From: Halocafeteria seosinensis
Lineage: Eukaryota > Sar > Bigyra > Bicosoecida
Assembly: GCA_001687465.1 (NCBI GenBank)
Contig: LVLI01000346.1
Location: 62,001 to 126,000, forward strand
Direction of reading: 5' to 3'
Length of the DNA: 64,000 nt
The translations under genes and the position numbers were made by a program. Under the pieces are notes generated by a model. The model saw nothing but the letters and a program-made list of their open reading frames with translations. It was not told where the DNA came from and searched no databases. Below, piece by piece: positions 10,838 to 20,762 of this stretch. How positions within the stretch are numbered: position 1 is the first letter of the stretch; every line of letters starts with the position of its first letter.

Positions 10838-13393
10838 ATGAGTGTGTCTTCAGAAGGATCTTCTTCTACATTGGAGCGTAGCTTGGCACGATTGGATGCT
10901 TCATTGGAGAATTTGCGTCAAGGGAGGGAGGCATTCGAGAAACAACAGGGTCAAGTTCTGCCACCGGGATCTCAAAGTGAGACGGTTGGAACCACTGCTA
11001 CATCTAACCGTGATACATACAAGTTTACAAGCTCGAGGGGGAGGGAATATGGTGGAGGAGAGCGGTATGAAGACATAAGAGCTGACGAGCTTCTCTCGCG
11101 GGTAGAAGATTCTGTATCTAGTATACACGGGGGAGGGTCTCAAGATGACAAGATTAACAGCGAGAACCCGGGAGGCTATGATGACCTCGTTCCAACCCGT
11201 GAAGAAGGGATAAGTGCAGGGCAACAAGATTCCCCGATGGATGTAGGACAACTTGGTGCCCTGCCCTTGAACGACCCCATTACCGATGTCGCCAGCAATA
11301 CACTATCATGGCCAAAAGACAACAGAAGAGGAATAAGTCAACCAGAAACTGCTGTGACATCTACCCCCTTTTCTGATCAATCTCCCGCCGATTCTCCTGG
11401 TTCGTATAACGCGTGGGAAGTACCGCCTGATCTTCAGTCCCTTCTTGATTCAGGCGGCACAAGCTCTAATGGTGCTCGCAGTGCCGGTGCAGATACCCTG
11501 CGTCGCTATGGTGTGAACATTGAATCTCCACTGGGGGGTGATATCGAAGAAGAGACCCTATACTGGTCAGCGTCCTATAACCTTCCCAGAGTGAGTCAAT
11601 CAGGGAAAGGGTCTGGTCTCATGACGTACACGAGTGTGTCTCATTCTGGGCAAGAGGTTGCGGCAGCATCTCGTCCTCGTTCTACGACCGGTGACTCATG
11701 GAAACGCCGGCTAGGGAGTACTAGTAGACCGGGGACGAGGCCTGCAGCTGAATACAGAGCACCACAAGAAAGTGTTGTGGCTCAAGAAAGATCTCAACGT
11801 TCAAGAGGATTTGACCACGTGACTGTAGCAACTCAGACTCCACCGCAGCCATCAACAGAAAAACGTACTGAGTGGCGAGTTCCAAAGTCGATAGACAAAC
11901 AGTTTTCGAATAGAAAAGGAAAGAGCTTATATGCTCCCGATGTCTCTTCTGATGAAGATCATGACCGAAGCTCGGGGAGCGTCTCGAGTAACGGATCTCG
12001 CATCGGTGGGAAGCGTCAAGGCGAGCATCCGACAACCCACAGGGCAACGCAACCGATGCCGCCGGTTTCCCGCTCCAAACGATCCTCAGAAGACGAATAC
12101 TATCGCAAAGCACTTTCAGATTCCTACGAAAAAGAGCGCAAGGTAGTACAGCAACAAACTGATCAAACGCTGTCTCATTGGGAGGAATTGACTGATGCGT
12201 ATAATCAAGCTCTGCAAGGTGCAGGGGAGTATAGCACTTTCCGCGGAGGTTACAGGCATCCCATGCGCGGAGCCAGCGAAAGTGAGTCTAATCGTGAATT
12301 TTTGGGTCGTTCTCGTGGTGATGATGTTGATAGGCATAGTCATGCCCCAAAGGAAACGAATCATGATGTGTCCTCCGCCAGTGGTCGGCAAGTGGCGCTG
12401 GAGCCTGTAAGAGTGAACCCTGGCTTCTCCAGTAGCGAGGCTGTTCATGGATATCAACACAGTCGCAAGCAGCGAGCAGCCGGAACTGAAGAACCGGAAG
12501 TAGCACTCAATGTAGAAAACTGGGAGAACCGCTCCAATGACGACGAGTCATGTACTGATGAAGGTAGGGATGACGACTACTTAGCTCCCAAAAGGAACGA
12601 TGAAGGATTTGGAGATTTGAATACAAAACATGTCCATTATGCCGGAGACGTTGAACATATCCCTCGTCCACGAATTACTTCGTCTCCTTTGCGACGACAA
12701 CCAGATGGTATTAAAACAACGAAACCGAAAACACGCTCGCAAAGTACCCATAGCGAAGTGGACTATGATATTGCCAATCGAGAACGGGAAGATCATTTAC
12801 ACCGAGACATCAAGTCTTTGGTTTCAAGTATATATGAACTGATTGAAGAATTTAGAGACTCGAAACTGAGATGTGTACAGAACGAAAAGTCGGTGCAAGC
12901 TCACGATGAACGAGGAGTGTGTGCCAATGACTCCACATCTCCTAAGACACAGGATTTGCAGCGGAACATTCAGACCCTGTCGTCAAAGTTGGACCAGCAG
13001 CTAGGCTCTGCTCCCCCCGTCACGAGGGAATCGGACGCGACGTCTCAAGGAAACAACCTACAATATGCGAATGGAAAATTGTGGGTGAAACTTCCTTCAT
13101 CCGTATCTGCCAAACTTAAAGAGCTTACTGAGAGGCAGAGCGATCGCCGAAGTGTACCTGTGTATCACCAAGGGGACTCAAATGTGTATGTTCATGGTAT
13201 TCTTCGCCCACGACAGCCCACCACCGCAGAAGTTAAGCCAAGCAATCGAAGTACAGTCAGGGGCAAAAACCCGGTGAGGAGAAATAGAATAGGATTGAAA
13301 AAGAAGCAGCAAAATGATATGTTCCTGGAGCTTTCTCTTCCCGATAGAAGCTCCACGTACGTGCCAGTGCAATGGAAACCTTCCAAGAAATGA
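10838..13393 (+). CDS. large disordered orphan protein, intronless
   Basis: Single uninterrupted frame of 851 aa from the ATG at 10838. I do not recognise it. It is rich in Ser, Gly, Arg, Asp and Gln and looks mostly disordered, with short likely helices at the N-terminus (LERSLARLDASLENLRQ), near 425-450 (RKALSDSYEKERKVVQQQ) and near 650-670 (DIKSLVSSIYELIEEF). The C-terminus is basic (GKNPVRRNRIGLKKKQ) and ends in a hydrophobic tail (YVPVQWKPSKK). The lack of introns is unusual in this window. It lies tail-to-tail with the SAS-6-like gene, 58 bp away. A cytoskeletal or centrosomal scaffold is possible from neighbourhood and composition only. Confidence 0.7.
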   Translation: MSVSSEGSSSTLERSLARLDASLENLRQGREAFEKQQGQVLPPGSQSETVGTTATSNRDTYKFTSSRGREYGGGERYEDIRADELLSRVEDSVSSIHGGGSQDDKINSENPGGYDDLVPTREEGISAGQQDSPMDVGQLGALPLNDPITDVASNTLSWPKDNRRGISQPETAVTSTPFSDQSPADSPGSYNAWEVPPDLQSLLDSGGTSSNGARSAGADTLRRYGVNIESPLGGDIEEETLYWSASYNLPRVSQSGKGSGLMTYTSVSHSGQEVAAASRPRSTTGDSWKRRLGSTSRPGTRPAAEYRAPQESVVAQERSQRSRGFDHVTVATQTPPQPSTEKRTEWRVPKSIDKQFSNRKGKSLYAPDVSSDEDHDRSSGSVSSNGSRIGGKRQGEHPTTHRATQPMPPVSRSKRSSEDEYYRKALSDSYEKERKVVQQQTDQTLSHWEELTDAYNQALQGAGEYSTFRGGYRHPMRGASESESNREFLGRSRGDDVDRHSHAPKETNHDVSSASGRQVALEPVRVNPGFSSSEAVHGYQHSRKQRAAGTEEPEVALNVENWENRSNDDESCTDEGRDDDYLAPKRNDEGFGDLNTKHVHYAGDVEHIPRPRITSSPLRRQPDGIKTTKPKTRSQSTHSEVDYDIANREREDHLHRDIKSLVSSIYELIEEFRDSKLRCVQNEKSVQAHDERGVCANDSTSPKTQDLQRNIQTLSSKLDQQLGSAPPVTRESDATSQGNNLQYANGKLWVKLPSSVSAKLKELTERQSDRRSVPVYHQGDSNVYVHGILRPRQPTTAEVKPSNRSTVRGKNPVRRNRIGLKKKQQNDMFLELSLPDRSSTYVPVQWKPSKK

Positions 13394-13451
13394 TGGTCAC
13401 ACAACATGCCGGTAATAACGGATATAGATACGTCACATTAATCTTCAAGTA

Positions 13452-14647
13452 TTAGTGTGCTACTACTTCATTGCTTTGTTCATCTCGGGACAGTTTACCT
13501 TGGTTCTGCAACTTTGCCTTTAGAGCGTGCCTTTCCTTTCTCAGCGTTGCTATTGTCTCATTCGCTTTCCTTGTTTCATTACAGCTCTGTTGTAGATATT
13601 CATAAAGTTTGTTGTTTTTTTCTTGAAGTTGTTTAACTTCATTTTGTAGGCTTTTATTGTGATTTCGCATCTCTGCCGTTTCATCATCCCGCGTTGAACG
13701 CCAATCAGCCAGCTCTTCTTCCATTTGTTTCAGTTTCTCCCTAGTTTCTGATAATTGCGATTCCGTGGTACTCTTGTTTTCTTTGCATTCATTGAGTTCT
13801 CGTTGTGTTTCTTCCAGGTTTCTCTTCAACATCTCCTGCTCCTGTTTCGATTCGTATAATTGGTTCTCCAACGATTGGTGTTGAGTGTGGAGGAAATTAA
13901 TTTCTTCTTGTTTCGCCTCCAACGATCTTCGGTGGGAAGCGAGCTCACTCTCGTGGTCGTTCTGCAGCTTTCGTATTTCGTCGTCTTTATGTCGTATGTC
14001 TTCTGCTCGTCGTTGAAGCTTGCCCATCATGTCGTCTAGCTCTTCGCGGTGTTTCTCTACGGTACTTCGACTTTGCTCCAAGTGGCGCTGCAGTTCGTGG
14101 ACTCTCATCGATAGGTAGTGTATTAGCTTTCTATCATCCGCCAATGTGATGGGAAGAGATATGAGTGCTACCGGGCGAAGTTGCGTGTTCTGCATAATTT
14201 CCAATGTGTCCGATTTTGACAAGGACAGGAAACTGCGCATCCACACAGTACCAAAAATGTCGTATCAGTTCTGATGGCATGGGAAATTTTGCAAGTCCCT
14301 ACTTACTACTGCTGGTCATCGCATTTATTCAATAGGTCAATTAATTTCTCTGGAAACGACTCGAAGTCGATCCGTAAACTCTGCTCTTTCCTTAACTTGT
14401 CGTATTCGGTCTCCGTCAAAGTCAGTGAGTATAACTCAACTTCTTTCACTTCTGTATCGCTCTCTTCCGAAAGTCCTTCGTCCGTCAACTGAATATAGAG
14501 TGAAGATGCATCCCTCGACCTCCTTCCATGTCGGTCTCCATTGTAGGGATGAAATAGCCGTATAATGAATGGCTTCCCTTCTTCGTGGCGATCCGAGGGA
14601 CGATGGACTCGTAACTTAGCCTCGTAATGGGGCTTCTCAGAAGTCAT
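13452..14647 (-). CDS. SAS-6 family paralogue, divergent and short
   Basis: Second SAS-6 family member, on the same strand as and directly downstream of the canonical one. Exons 14647-14307 and 14232-13452 (74-nt intron, phase 2), 373 aa. The N-terminal globular domain shows the family pattern LYSLTLTETEYDKLRKEQ, IDFESFPEKLIDLLNKC and, across the splice, DTLEIMQNTQLRPVALISLP, parallel to SAS-6 residues that form the head domain. From about residue 150 it is a single long parallel-type coiled coil (LIHYLSMRVHELQRHL onward) ending in a short polar tail. Compared with its neighbour the PISA-like segment is weaker (MQNTQLRPVALIS versus VETNGFKRVTHLS) and the rod is shorter. It could be a SAS6-like (SAS6L-type) protein or a lineage-specific duplicate. 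Confidence 0.8.
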
Positions 14648-15164
14648 TTCGAGTATTCACTGTGATACATGACGTATACAGGGGTATCTCAATCCACACC
14701 ACGGTTCTACGATGTTGGTGTTTTTGAAACTTTAGACAAGAGAGATGCTGACCAACGGATGCACAAAGCTTAAACGTATGCACTAACTTCAAATACCTTT
14801 AAATACGCTGCATTCAATCGTTTGTTTTTGGTACACACATGTATCTACGTGAGCCATAGGACATGTTATAGAGCCCCAAGGTCTTATGGTCAGTCGAACT
14901 TCGAAGACAACGAATTGTCAGCTTTCAGTGGTCTGCGTTTCTAGCTAAAGAGCTTTGTGAACGACAACTTGTAGCCAGGAACCTTGATAACGAATGCGAA
15001 TTTCGGAAAACCCTTTGAGCACAATAAAAAGTGTGTATTTTTTTTATCTGGTACAACTCGTTCCATGTTTATACAATTCTTATACACAGATCGAAAAGAA
15101 GGGCGAAAATGTTGTCCTTTTTTCTTATATCGACAGTAGGTCGCGAGCCTGCAAAGACCTAGAT
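14648..15164. other. intergenic between tandem SAS-6 genes
   Basis: About 520 bp separating the two same-strand SAS-6 family genes; it must hold the promoter of the downstream paralogue. A TTTTTGAAAC motif lies at about 14716-14726 and TTCAAA near 14788. Confidence 0.45.
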
Positions 15165-16946
15165 CTAGACGCAAGACATAGACCTAGAACAAGTCTGCTC
15201 CAATGTATGGTCCAAGCTTCCATCAAACAACTCCGGATCATCGCCCAGATAAGGGTTGCTAGCATAGCTATCCGTAGCGGTGTTCCGATGAGTGGTCGTC
15301 TGGTGACTGGAATACGACTGGTTCCGCTTAGACAGTGTACTGGAATAAGACTGGTTACGCTTAGACAGTGCTTGGTTTGCTGCTTCAGACTTGTAAGGTT
15401 GTGAGTTGCTTTGCTGAGATAAAGCGTCCTGAAGCTCTTGCATCATCGATTTGTTATTATGCAAAAGTTTCACAGTCTTGTCTAATTGATCCTTCAGTTC
15501 CTCCTTTTCCTTTGTGACACTCTCCGTTTTCCGCTTTTCCGACGCGACTTCATCCTTCAAATTGTTGATAGTGTCCTCCAGTTTCCTGATCGATTCCGCC
15601 TTGTCTCGTAACTGGGACTTCGCTGTATCGCGAGCAGACGCTAATTCCTTCAGCTTCGCTTGGAGAGATCGGCACCTTTCCTGATACTTCTTTATGACAC
15701 CATTTCCTTCTTCAATTGAGCGCTGTGATTCCTGGATTCTCTCTTTAAGTTTCTGGGTGTACTTTTCGTATTTCTTAATATCATTTTGCAGCTGTTCCTT
15801 CTGCGACCGTTCTTTTTCAAGCAAGTGTTCCATATGCTGTATCTTCGAGTCTCTGGCATGTATCTCGTTTTGTAGGCTTCTATTTTCTTGCTCAACCTCT
15901 GCCTTGGCTTGTAGCTGACTTTCGAGATTGTTGTTTGCTTCGTGAAGAGATTTAATTTCATCTTCTTTGCGTTCGATCTTGCCTTGAAGATCTTGTTCGG
16001 TCAGTAGATGATTATTTATTTCCTCTCGCAGATTATCCGTCTCGCTTGTTTTCTCGCTTATCTCATTTTGGTACGACGATAACTGCTGTTTCAACTCAGA
16101 GATCTTGGACGAGTACGACTCTTCATTACGCCTCTTTTCCTCTGTAAGACGTTCTCGCTCGTACTTCGTATCTGCTTCTAGTGATGAGTACTTTTCGTGC
16201 ATGGTTTGAAGTTTATCCTGGAGTTGCTGCACGTTGTTCCGTTCCCGGCCGAGAGCGTCTTCCAACTGGTTCGCTCGCTGAGACTCTTGATAAAGACGAG
16301 AGCTCAAATACGAAACCATCGAAGGATCATCTGCGCAGGACATTTTCAATGATAGATGCGTTACCCTCTTGAACCCGTTTGTCTCCACAATTTCTAGTCG
16401 CCTGGAAGCGCCGCCACGGGATTGGTGGTCTTTTAGCAATTCCATGTGTCTGCACGATAGGCCAAAAAGCACGACGGATACCGAATAGGATGTTAAACAA
16501 TACCAATTATCAAATTCTAAACCGCAATACACAACATACTTGGGTATCTCTCCCTCTTCCGGGCTTATGCAGCTTCTGACGAGTTCCACAAATTTATCAG
16601 GAAAGTCAGCAAAGTCGACAAGTAGTTTCTCCTCCCGCTTGAGGACCGGGAAGTCTTTCTCTGAGATCGTAATGGAAAACAAACTAATCGGCCCTTCGTG
16701 TGGAGCCCGTGCGTTCTCATCCGTGACTTCTATATGAACGACATTCTCCCGGGAGCCCTGTAAAGTCGCTAGTCGCGGATAATCGCGTTACATGCAGTTT
16801 CCAACGGGAGAGGGCTGATCGACACTTACCTCCACATCCTTGAGAACACGAATGACGAGGTCTCGACGTGTAAGCTCATTGGAGAGGTCCTCCTCTTGCC
16901 GAACGGTTGCGGTTGTTTCCAAAATGGGGTGATTACGATTCAACAT
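15165..16946 (-). CDS. SAS6: SAS-6 centriole cartwheel protein
   Basis: Core structural protein of the centriolar cartwheel that sets ninefold symmetry. Exons 16946-16830, 16757-16540 and 16449-15165; introns 72 and 90 nt; 539 aa. The N-terminal head domain carries RRDLVIRVLKDVE, LFSITISEKDFPVLKREE, LVDFADFPDKFVELVRSC and the PISA motif (LEIVETNGFKRVTHLSLK). A coiled coil of about 300 residues follows from SYLSSRLYQESQ, then a Ser/Gln/Tyr-rich disordered tail with two near-identical copies of ALSKRNQSYSS/TLSKRNQSYSS. The second intron has two possible acceptors; I use the one at 16450 because it keeps frame, gives a normal intron length and yields the spacer EIPKHMELL that vertebrate SAS-6 also has at this spot. 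Confidence 0.93.
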
Positions 16947-17224
16947 ATTTCACTTTATGGCTTGTAAATGAGTGACACTGAACCCTTCTGTGGAGTTTTT
17001 ACTGTGTTTTTACTGTGATACATGGTCACTGGCCACAACAATGGCATAATTTAGCACAATAATATCGTATAAACCGGGCCGCGTGCATTTGAAATTTTGA
17101 ATCAATGTGAAGTTTTGACTTTGAAGTTTTTTTTTTCGTTTGAATTCACCATACCCCTTTCTCTCTCTGCTGTGCATATATACTACCTAGTACGATTCAT
17201 TCTCATGCTACAACCAGCGCACAG
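16947..17224. promoter_or_regulatory. SAS-6 upstream region with TTTGAA motifs
   Basis: AT-rich segment just upstream of the SAS-6 start. Between about 17088 and 17130 it contains CATTTGAAATTTTGAATC and ACTTTGAAG. TTTGAA is the core of the animal CHR cell-cycle promoter element; the same hexamer recurs as pairs upstream of MZT1 and NSE3. Regulatory use here is inference only. Confidence 0.3.
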
Positions 17225-17503
17225 TCATCTCTGCCATCGATGCGTGTGTGGTCTGGATGGAAAGCTTTGAATTGTATAGTCTCTGGACATGTGCAATGCG
17301 CCTGTCTTTTGAAGTGTATACAATGTATACACACCGCCGATGATGGCATTCGACGCTCTTGCCATGGCCATGGGCCTACTCATACCGAATAGGCCTGCTT
17401 TAAGCTGCGTAAAGTACGCAGCAATAAATGTAGATGCTGTCTTTCGGGCCATTCCTGTGGGAGCTTTAGAGACTCTCCCAGGCTTAAATGTGTTGTATTT
17501 CAT
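17225..17503 (-). CDS. possible small protein, unrecognised
   Basis: A 92-aa open frame from the ATG at 17503. The middle (FIAAYFTQLKAGLFGMSRP...NAIIGGVYTLYTLQ) is hydrophobic and glycine-containing with basic residues before it, like a small single-span mitochondrial inner-membrane subunit. I do not recognise a family. It lies head-to-head with TFIIE-alpha, and an overlapping frame on the other strand is also open, so it may be chance. A shorter protein created by splicing is possible. Confidence 0.25.
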   Translation of the reverse strand: MKYNTFKPGRVSKAPTGMARKTASTFIAAYFTQLKAGLFGMSRPMAMARASNAIIGGVYTLYTLQKTGALHMSRDYTIQSFPSRPHTHRWQR

Positions 17504-17604
17504 TGGATTGATTGATAGATAGTACTTATGCACACTATATATACACAGGCAGTACAGTAGTAGTATATCCATTTCTCGTTTTGCTGTACGACGATACGAG
17601 AAAA

Positions 17605-19411
17605 ATGTCGACATCTCGCTTGACAATACACCCTAGCGTACAAGAGTTAGTTCGATTGATTGGGAGGTACGTCGAAATACAAGGAGTCCCTCAGTATCCC
17701 CTCCATGATAAGAATGAACATGTGATTGCTTTCTTTTGCTCAGAGCTTTCTATAGAGATGAGTTTGTGGTGATCTTAGATGCGTTGACCAGCGAAATATT
17801 CCTCCGAGTAAGTGCTAACATTTGGAAGAAAGACTTAATTGATGCGCTCTGACTGCTCGTCTACTGGCTTTCATGCACTTGCAGGATGATCGTCTCGGCG
17901 ATTATTTCCGTCCCCTTTCAGGGAACTTGGTTAGAAGAATTTTAATAGAGTTACAGAAAGACCATCTAGTTTCGTCTGAGGAGGTAGTGGAGCAGGCGAT
18001 CAGGAAAAAGGATAGAGAGCCTGACGAAAACGCTCATATTGAAAACATGGAACAATACTTGCGACGGCTACAACAACAGGATAATGAGAATGAGAATGCT
18101 GAGAAAGACAACGAAGGAGATGGAGAAGGGACAGCAGAGGATGGAGGCAAGAAAAGAGCCCTGCGTGACAAGACAGAAAAAACAGTATGCTGGTACATAA
18201 ATCCAAGACTGGCTGTGGATGCCATAAGATATCGCCTTTTCCGTATGAGTAACCATCTTCATGAGCGTGAGACCGGAAATTCTCAGTTGAAGGAGTATGT
18301 TTGCCCTCAATGCGGATACGCTGCCACAAGCACAGAGTTTGCGAACATGTATTTACAACGAGCGGCTGCTTCCGATATACATCAGTTGAGTACAGGAATG
18401 CACTCTCGCAAAGGGGGGAATTCTGCAGGGAACGAAGTTGCATGTCCAACGCCCACGTGCAATTCGGTACTTCGACGGAAAGATATGAGCAGAATACGCG
18501 AGCACAGCAGCTCTGCAAGCGATCGATTCAAGAGCCTTATAAGTACTCATTCCCGGATTCAAGAACTTTTGAACGAACTCGGAAAGGTTCGGCTAGGTCC
18601 TAATCGACCAAGCGACCATATACATCAAGGCAAAGTCAGTATCAAAGACCCAAACAGACGAAATCCAACAACTGCCAACACGTCGCGCTCATCGTCTTCA
18701 CGAGCTGAAAAGGTCCAACCTTTTAGTCCCGGCGTTTATGCTTTAAATGATACTGAGGTCGAAGTACATGTACCGGAGGATGAAGGCTTTCATGAAAACG
18801 GTGAAGCAACTGATAATCACCGTCGACAAAAGGATGGCTCCAACACCGTTTCTATCGAAGCTGTACCAGAGATTATTGCAAAGAGCGCATACACTGGAAA
18901 GCGCGTTCAGTCTATCGGTTTTCATCATGTAGACACAGGCAACGCGGATAGGGCAACGGATAATGATACCGGAACCGAGGACGAAGAGGACGACATAATG
19001 AACTTTTTGGCAGCAGAAGCGCAGGGAGAAGGCGAAACAGAACAAGATCAACAGCAACCTCCTAAACCTGCTAAGGAATCATCCTCTCGTGAGCACCCTG
19101 TAGCGACGCATCACCACCAAGAAACCCGAAAGCGACCGGCTGCAGAAGTGGATGCCTCCGGCACTGAAGCTGATGAGGAAGGCTGGGAATCCGGGAGTGA
19201 AACAAGCTCTGAGTGGGAAAGCTCAGACTCCGATGACGACGAAATGGCTAGAGAAGCAGCTGCCAGCATCAAGGTCCGGGTCGCAGGTGAGGAAAAAACC
19301 TTGTTGGAGACATCTGACCAAGACATAAACAAAATGTCGAATGATGAGCATGAGGAATATCTTACTGCCATGCGAAAATGGAATGAGGTCAGAACCTCCT
19401 CGTCAACGTAA
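17605..19411 (+). CDS. TFA1/GTF2E1: TFIIE alpha subunit
   Basis: General transcription factor IIE large subunit; bridges RNA polymerase II and TFIIH at promoters. Exons 17605-17666, 17744-17807 and 17885-19411; introns both 77 nt; 550 aa. The N-terminal winged helix reads LVRLIGRAFYRDEFVVILDAL across the first splice and DDRLGDYFRPLSGNLVRRIL across the second. A zinc ribbon follows at about residues 180-245, with cysteine pairs CPQC (in EYVCPQCGYAA) and CPTPTC. The winged helix is interrupted by a charged insert (about 85-140, Asn/Glu/Asp-rich). The C-terminal 250 residues are acidic and disordered, as in animal TFIIE-alpha. A degenerate copy of the last part of the gene lies immediately downstream. 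Confidence 0.9.
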
Positions 19412-19514
19412 TATCAATAGGTAACTTATCAAGAGAAAGTGGATAGCATGGATGGTGAGAGTACTGGCTGGCTTTACAGAATGCCAGACGTTCCATAATA
19501 CTCCGTTCCATGCC

Positions 19515-19710
19515 TTTATCCTTGGTGACGCGGTCACGGAAAAGACCGATTGCACCCGTATGATGAGGAAGGAGCGAGGCAAGCTCTGAGTGGGAGAACT
19601 CTACTCAAATGACGAGGGGTCGCTAGCAAGTAGGTACGACTTGGCATCGTGCCAAGCAAAAACCTTGCTGCGGATTTCTACCGAGGAGCTATAGAGTACC
19701 CTACTGAATG
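19515..19710 (+). pseudogene. decayed tandem copy of TFIIE-alpha 3' end
   Basis: Sequence after the TFIIE-alpha stop repeats the acidic 3' coding part of that gene in the same orientation. The string CAAGCTCTGAGTGGGA occurs in the gene near 19203 and again near 19580; both are preceded by TGATGAGGAAGG and followed at similar spacing by an AAAAACCTTG block (about 19297 and 19660). Substitutions and small deletions interrupt the frame. It is a partial, non-functional duplicate, not an extra exon, since the functional gene has an in-frame stop before it. Confidence 0.65.
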
Positions 19711-19945
19711 AAGTCTAAACCTGTTGAAAGTACCATGTTAGTAAACTTCTTAGTGATTATTATTTCATGGGCTATGAGAACCAAGAATCTAGCAAAGTTT
19801 TACGCGTTTTTAAAATAAATGCCGCTCCCCGCCAACAAAGCCGTAAGGAGTCTTCAAGAGTTCCGGGATATCTAGCGTTCCGTCCCAAGTTTTCGAACCG
19901 CTATTGGTGTAGCGTGTAGACTGCATACTATGCGAGACTGAAATT

Positions 19946-20477
19946 CTAAAATTTACTGTCACTATGAATCTCTTCAATATGCGGACCACCACTCCTATTT
20001 GTGCCTTCTCCAAGCCTCCCAGCTTCACTACGTAACTCTTTAACAGCAGCAGCTAGAGCTTCAGGGTTCACGCCACACTCGCACAGTCCCATCAGTATCT
20101 GCACACTAGATCTATCCAGTCCTGTATCTAAGAGCTGCGCCATCTCCGCCACCGCTGCAGTTTTAGCACAAGATGTGGAAGAAGCGAATTGAGGAAATGT
20201 CCACTGTACACACGTAGTGAACCCACTAACCATCTACTGATTCCTTGATGGCCCGGTCTCTTCTTGTTGAAGATGCGTTCTCCTGTCCGCCATTCCCCGT
20301 TCCACCGCTCATGTTCCCTGATACGGTAGCAGAAGCAACAGTTGATCCTCTTCCATGCGCGGCTGCTCCCCCAGAGGCCTCGGAACTTGCATTGTATCGT
20401 GCTGAAGGACCCCGGGCGTGACTGCTGCCGTCCGACGGTTCCTCCACAATCGGCCTCGTTGATCGGGATGAAGACAT
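19946..20477 (-). CDS. MZT1: MOZART1 gamma-tubulin complex subunit
   Basis: Small helical protein that binds GCP N-termini and is required to activate and recruit gamma-tubulin complexes. Exons 20477-20231 and 20154-19946 (76-nt intron, phase 1), 151 aa. The conserved domain spans the splice: AVAEMAQLLDTGLDRSSVQ then LMGLCECGVNPEALAAAVKE, nearly a textbook MZT1 match. Homologues are usually 70-100 aa; here an 80-residue Ser/Gly/Ala/Arg-rich disordered N-terminal extension precedes the domain and a 25-residue tail follows. The ATG at 20477 is the first in frame. Confidence 0.9.
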
Positions 20478-20564
20478 TTCGGTACCACAGAGAAGCGTAC
20501 CACAGCAAGGAAAACTCCCCTATACCGTCTATACTGCGTCAAATGCGACAACTATGCCGGCTGC

Positions 20565-20590
20565 ATGGATTTGAATCATTTGAAACTTAA
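20565..20590. promoter_or_regulatory. paired TTTGAA element upstream of MZT1
   Basis: ATTTGAATCATTTGAA at 20569-20584, about 95 bp upstream of the MZT1 start. An almost identical string lies at 43075-43090. TTTGAA is the core of the CHR cell-cycle element of animals; function here is inferred. Confidence 0.3.
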
Positions 20591-20762
20591 AGTGTGCGAA
20601 ATGATTGTTTTATTCTAACTTCAACCAGAGCCTCCGTCCATTTTCTTTGCATACTATAAGAAGGGTTGTACTCTTACCCTTCGACAACGTGATGGGGAAT
20701 GTGTAAAAGAAAGTGTTAAAATCCTCTGGTGTCTTGGGAACACTGCATGGTTGCCTGGGAAG

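Noticed and set aside
16399-16539. SAS-6 second intron ending at the CTTCCAG acceptor near 16399
   Set aside because: In frame but about 140 nt long, and it removes a spacer segment present in vertebrate SAS-6; the acceptor at 16450 is preferred.
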